Of a DNA stretch of 43,345 nucleotides, positions 40,566 through 43,345 are shown one piece after another. Positions within the stretch are counted from its first letter, which is position 1; every line of letters starts with the position of its first letter. The position numbers and the translations under genes were made by a program. The notes beneath the pieces are model-generated. The model made no database searches, was not told where the DNA came from, and saw only the letters and a program-made list of their open reading frames with translations. Source of the DNA: Flavobacterium ginsenosidimutans (GTDB lineage: Bacteria > Bacteroidota > Bacteroidia > Flavobacteriales > Flavobacteriaceae); NCBI RefSeq assembly GCF_003254625.1, contig NZ_QJRJ01000058.1, positions 1-43,345 of the forward strand, read 5' to 3'.

Positions 40566-43345
40566 ATGAAAAAACTCTACCTACTAATAACGCTGCTTTT
40601 TTTTGCTATTCAGCATATAAACGCGCAAACTTTTACCGAAACTTTTGAAAGCGCCACTGCCGATGTTGCAAACTTTACATCCAATGGCAAAACTTTTAAT
40701 CTAACTTCTCCTTTTGATTTTAAAGTAGCTTCATTTCCAGGCCTTGGTTATAATGCTACTCCAAATTTTATTCAGGTCTCCGATCCGCTACTTCCTGGCG
40801 CAATGGGGCAAACTGGTGTTATTACTGCCGCATCTGGCTCCTTTAAAGTGAGTAGTTTTTGGTTCTATGTATCAGGAAATGCTGAAGTTGATCCTGGTGT
40901 AACTAATGGCGGAGGTGCTGGTAGTATAACCTTTAGAGGAAAACTTGCAGGAAACACCGTATTTACTGTAGTTAGAAACACCACTGGTGCAGATACAGGA
41001 TTTGCTTTACCTGGAAACGGTTTTACATTAGTTAATTTTGCCACTGAAGGCGGTTCGAATAATACTAACCAAGTTATTGATCAATTAGAAATTCAATTAA
41101 GCAGTAATTACGACTATTTTGCTATTGATAATTTTACATTTGCTAATGGAGTTACTACTCCAACAGTAACAACAAATACTCCTGTAACAAATTATGGTGC
41201 AGTTACAGCTACATTAGGTGGTTCAAATACTGATGGTGGTGATACAGTACTTAATAGAGGTATTGTCTGGTCATTAACAACAAATCCAGTAATAAATGGT
41301 CCAGGTGTAACACAAGTAGCAGGAACTGCGGGAACTGGTGCTTTTACCATTCCTGTAAGTTCACTTCCCTCAGGGACTACAATATATTATAGAGCCTACG
41401 CAACAAATTCAGCTGGAACTGGATATGGAAATACTGTTTCGTTTACAACCAATGCTGCCCTATCTGCTACACAATCGCAAACAATTGCTTGTAACGGCAC
41501 TAATAATGGAACAGCAACAGTAACTCCCTCAGGAGGGAAATCACCTTATACATATGCATGGTCCAATAGTACTACAGCAGCAACAGCAATAGGTTTAGCT
41601 TCAACTAATTATTCTGTTTTAATAACAGATAGTGAGGGGACTTCGATATCTAAAAACTTTACAATAGCTCAGAACTCAGCTATCTCAGGATCAACTACTA
41701 TTGGTAATGTATCCTGCAATGGAGGAAATAATGGTTATATAGATCTTACCCCTACGGGAGGCGGCGGATCATATACTTATAATTGGGGAGGTGGAATAAC
41801 AACCCAAGACAGAACAAACCTTACAGCAGGTACATATTCTGTTACCATTACCGACTCCAACAATTGTAGCCAGACAATAAACAATATAGTAGTTGGCCAG
41901 CCAGCTGCAGTACTTGGCGGAACAGCAATTCCTACTAATGTGCTTTGTAACGGAGGAAATACTGGAGCTATTAATCTTACTCCAACTGGAGGAACTACTC
42001 CTTATACATTCTTATGGAATGATGGAATAACTACAACTGAAGACAGAACAGGACTTACAGCAGGCATATATTCAGTTACCATTACAGATGCTAACTCATG
42101 CCAAATAGTTGTCAGCAATATTCCTGTAACCCAACCTCCAGTAATAACCGGATTAGGAACCATAACACATATTGCATGCAATGGAGGAAATACTGGAGCT
42201 ATAAACTTTACTCCTAGCGGTGGTGTCGGTCCTTACACATACTCTTGGAGTGATGGACCAACTACAGAAGACAGAACAGGGCTTACTGCAGGCACATATA
42301 CAGTTACAGTAACTGATGCTAATTCATGTTCAAGAACATTATCTGGCTTTACAGTTAATCAACCTGCTTCTGCGCTTGGTGGAACTGCGGTACCAACCAA
42401 TGTTTCATGTTTTGGGGGATCTAATGGAGCCATTAACCTTACACCAACAGGCGGTCAACCTCCATATACTTATAACTGGGTGGGAGGTGCATCTACCGAA
42501 GACAGAACTGCACTTATCGCAGGCACATATGCCGTTACTATTACTGATAACAATGGTTGCACAGCAACAGTAAGCAATATTACAGTAGGCCAGCCTGCAG
42601 AAGTTTTAAGTGCTGCATCTGGAGGAGGCAAAACAGATGTATCCTGCAATGGAGGCGCTAATGGAACTGCAACGGTTGCACCAACTGGAGGAACTTCAGG
42701 TTATACTTATTCTTGGGATACAAATCCGGTACAAACAACTGCCACAGCAACAGGACTTACTGCAGGCACTTATACTGTGACGGTAACCGATGCTAATGCA
42801 TGTCAAACCACTAGAAGTTTTACTATTGACCAACCTGCAGCAGCTTTAAGCGCTGTATCAGGAGGAGGCAAAACGGATGTGTCCTGCAATGGAGGCGCTA
42901 ATGGAACTGCAACAGTTGCGCCAACTGGAGGAACTCCAGGTTATACTTATTCTTGGGATACAACTCCTGTCCAAACAACTGCTACAGCAACAGGACTTAC
43001 TGTTGGTATTTATACTGTGACGGTAACCGATGCTAATGCATGTCAAACCACTAGAAGCTTTACCATTAATCAGCCTCCAGTGTTAAACGCAGCAATTGGA
43101 GGAGGCAAAACAGATGTGTCCTGCAACGGAGGAGCTAATGGTACTGCAACAGTTGCGCCAATTGGAGGAACTCCTAATTATTCTTATTCTTGGAATACAT
43201 CTCCTGTCCAAACAACTGCTACCGCATCAGGACTTTCTGCCGGCACTTATACGGTAACAGTAACTGATGCGAACGGATGCCAAGCCACTAGAAGCTTTAC
43301 CATATCTGAACCATCAGCCCTTACAATAGCGCCAAGCCAGACCAA
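40566..43345 (+). CDS. SprB-repeat surface protein (5' part, runs off the window)
   Basis: The first 926 codons of an open frame with no stop before the window edge. The signal peptide is MKKLYLLITLLFFAIQHINA. An N-terminal beta-sandwich domain (about 22-196) opens TFTETFESATADVANFTSNG and ends YFAIDNFTFANG. A fibronectin III-like domain (about 197-296) has YYRAYATNSAGTGYGNT. Eight SprB repeats follow from residue 297, plus the start of a ninth. SprB-type adhesins are T9SS substrates moved along the surface by the gliding machinery. The C-terminal sorting signal lies outside the window. Length and final domains are unknown. Confidence 0.92.
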   Translation, partial: MKKLYLLITLLFFAIQHINAQTFTETFESATADVANFTSNGKTFNLTSPFDFKVASFPGLGYNATPNFIQVSDPLLPGAMGQTGVITAASGSFKVSSFWFYVSGNAEVDPGVTNGGGAGSITFRGKLAGNTVFTVVRNTTGADTGFALPGNGFTLVNFATEGGSNNTNQVIDQLEIQLSSNYDYFAIDNFTFANGVTTPTVTTNTPVTNYGAVTATLGGSNTDGGDTVLNRGIVWSLTTNPVINGPGVTQVAGTAGTGAFTIPVSSLPSGTTIYYRAYATNSAGTGYGNTVSFTTNAALSATQSQTIACNGTNNGTATVTPSGGKSPYTYAWSNSTTAATAIGLASTNYSVLITDSEGTSISKNFTIAQNSAISGSTTIGNVSCNGGNNGYIDLTPTGGGGSYTYNWGGGITTQDRTNLTAGTYSVTITDSNNCSQTINNIVVGQPAAVLGGTAIPTNVLCNGGNTGAINLTPTGGTTPYTFLWNDGITTTEDRTGLTAGIYSVTITDANSCQIVVSNIPVTQPPVITGLGTITHIACNGGNTGAINFTPSGGVGPYTYSWSDGPTTEDRTGLTAGTYTVTVTDANSCSRTLSGFTVNQPASALGGTAVPTNVSCFGGSNGAINLTPTGGQPPYTYNWVGGASTEDRTALIAGTYAVTITDNNGCTATVSNITVGQPAEVLSAASGGGKTDVSCNGGANGTATVAPTGGTSGYTYSWDTNPVQTTATATGLTAGTYTVTVTDANACQTTRSFTIDQPAAALSAVSGGGKTDVSCNGGANGTATVAPTGGTPGYTYSWDTTPVQTTATATGLTVGIYTVTVTDANACQTTRSFTINQPPVLNAAIGGGKTDVSCNGGANGTATVAPIGGTPNYSYSWNTSPVQTTATASGLSAGTYTVTVTDANGCQATRSFTISEPSALTIAPSQT
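41454..43345 (+). repeat. Tandem SprB repeats within the surface-protein gene
   Basis: Units start near 41454, 41676, 41904, 42138, 42366, 42597, 42837, 43077 and 43314. Unit lengths are about 222, 228, 234, 228, 231, 240, 240 and 237 bases; the ninth is cut off. Each encodes (V/I)xCNGGxxGxxxxxPTGG, YTYxW, LTAGTYxVTxTDxxxC and an F/ITxxQP ending. Units 6-8 share a distinct subtype (SGGGKTDVSCNGGANGTATV). Bases 42770-42817 and 43010-43057 are identical, a sign of recent copying. Confidence 0.9.

Noticed and set aside
42316..42573. 85-residue plus-strand frame inside the SprB-repeat region
   Set aside because: It is a shadow of the periodic codon pattern of the surface-protein gene in another frame; the long frame from 40566 is continuous and has a signal peptide and domains.

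Overview
This window reads as chromosome of a Flavobacterium-like member of the Flavobacteriaceae (Bacteroidota). The DNA is AT-rich, start codons lack Shine-Dalgarno sequences, and several genes are preceded by the Bacteroidota promoter (TTG, then TAnnTTTG about 17-23 bases later). It carries gldF and gldG, a SprB-repeat surface protein, and a small RNA resembling the Flavo-1 motif. No tRNA, rRNA, CRISPR array or complete insertion sequence was seen.

Layout. 1-2100: Flavo-1-like RNA, a DUF4294 secreted protein and an M42 aminopeptidase. 2137-9707: a heavy-metal module made of an OmpR-type regulator, its sensor kinase and a three-gene CzcCBA-type RND efflux system. Four direct repeats at about 11-base spacing lie in front of the efflux genes and look like the regulator's operator. 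9870-11640: two paralogous secreted ankyrin-repeat proteins around a membrane-anchored SRPBCC protein. 11785-16433 (minus strand): GH26 mannanase, purC, a HAD phosphatase, DUF1801 and PhoH. 16697-23327: SAM hydroxide adenosyltransferase, an ABM-fold protein, a YbbC/YhhH-like lipoprotein, gldF-gldG, dnaN and a DsbA/FrnE oxidoreductase. The spacers here hold unusual word-like inverted repeats and a REP-like palindrome.

23414-30303: a 43-residue basic protein, an acidic protein, a DUF202 membrane protein, then the ligase-associated DNA repair cluster (MBL exonuclease, ATP-dependent ligase, Lhr-like helicase, PdeM endonuclease). 30473-31884: a tightly overlapping minus-strand operon of three unassigned genes. 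Its first product is Sec-secreted and resembles the type VI tube protein Hcp/TssD; the other two have a two-helix membrane anchor plus a beta-rich domain. 32132-38574: a LytS/LytTR two-component pair with a TPR sensor, DUF4870, an HxlR regulator, a small membrane protein and a large MscS channel. 38885-43345: a tail-collar (microcystin-dependent-like) protein, a methyltransferase with a PRMT-type double-E loop, and the first 926 codons of a SprB-repeat protein that runs off the window.

The best candidates for something undescribed are the Hcp-like operon, the collar/PRMT-like/SprB neighbourhood, and the nested inverted repeats between genes. One of those repeats appears to supply the -33 promoter element for the gene behind it.
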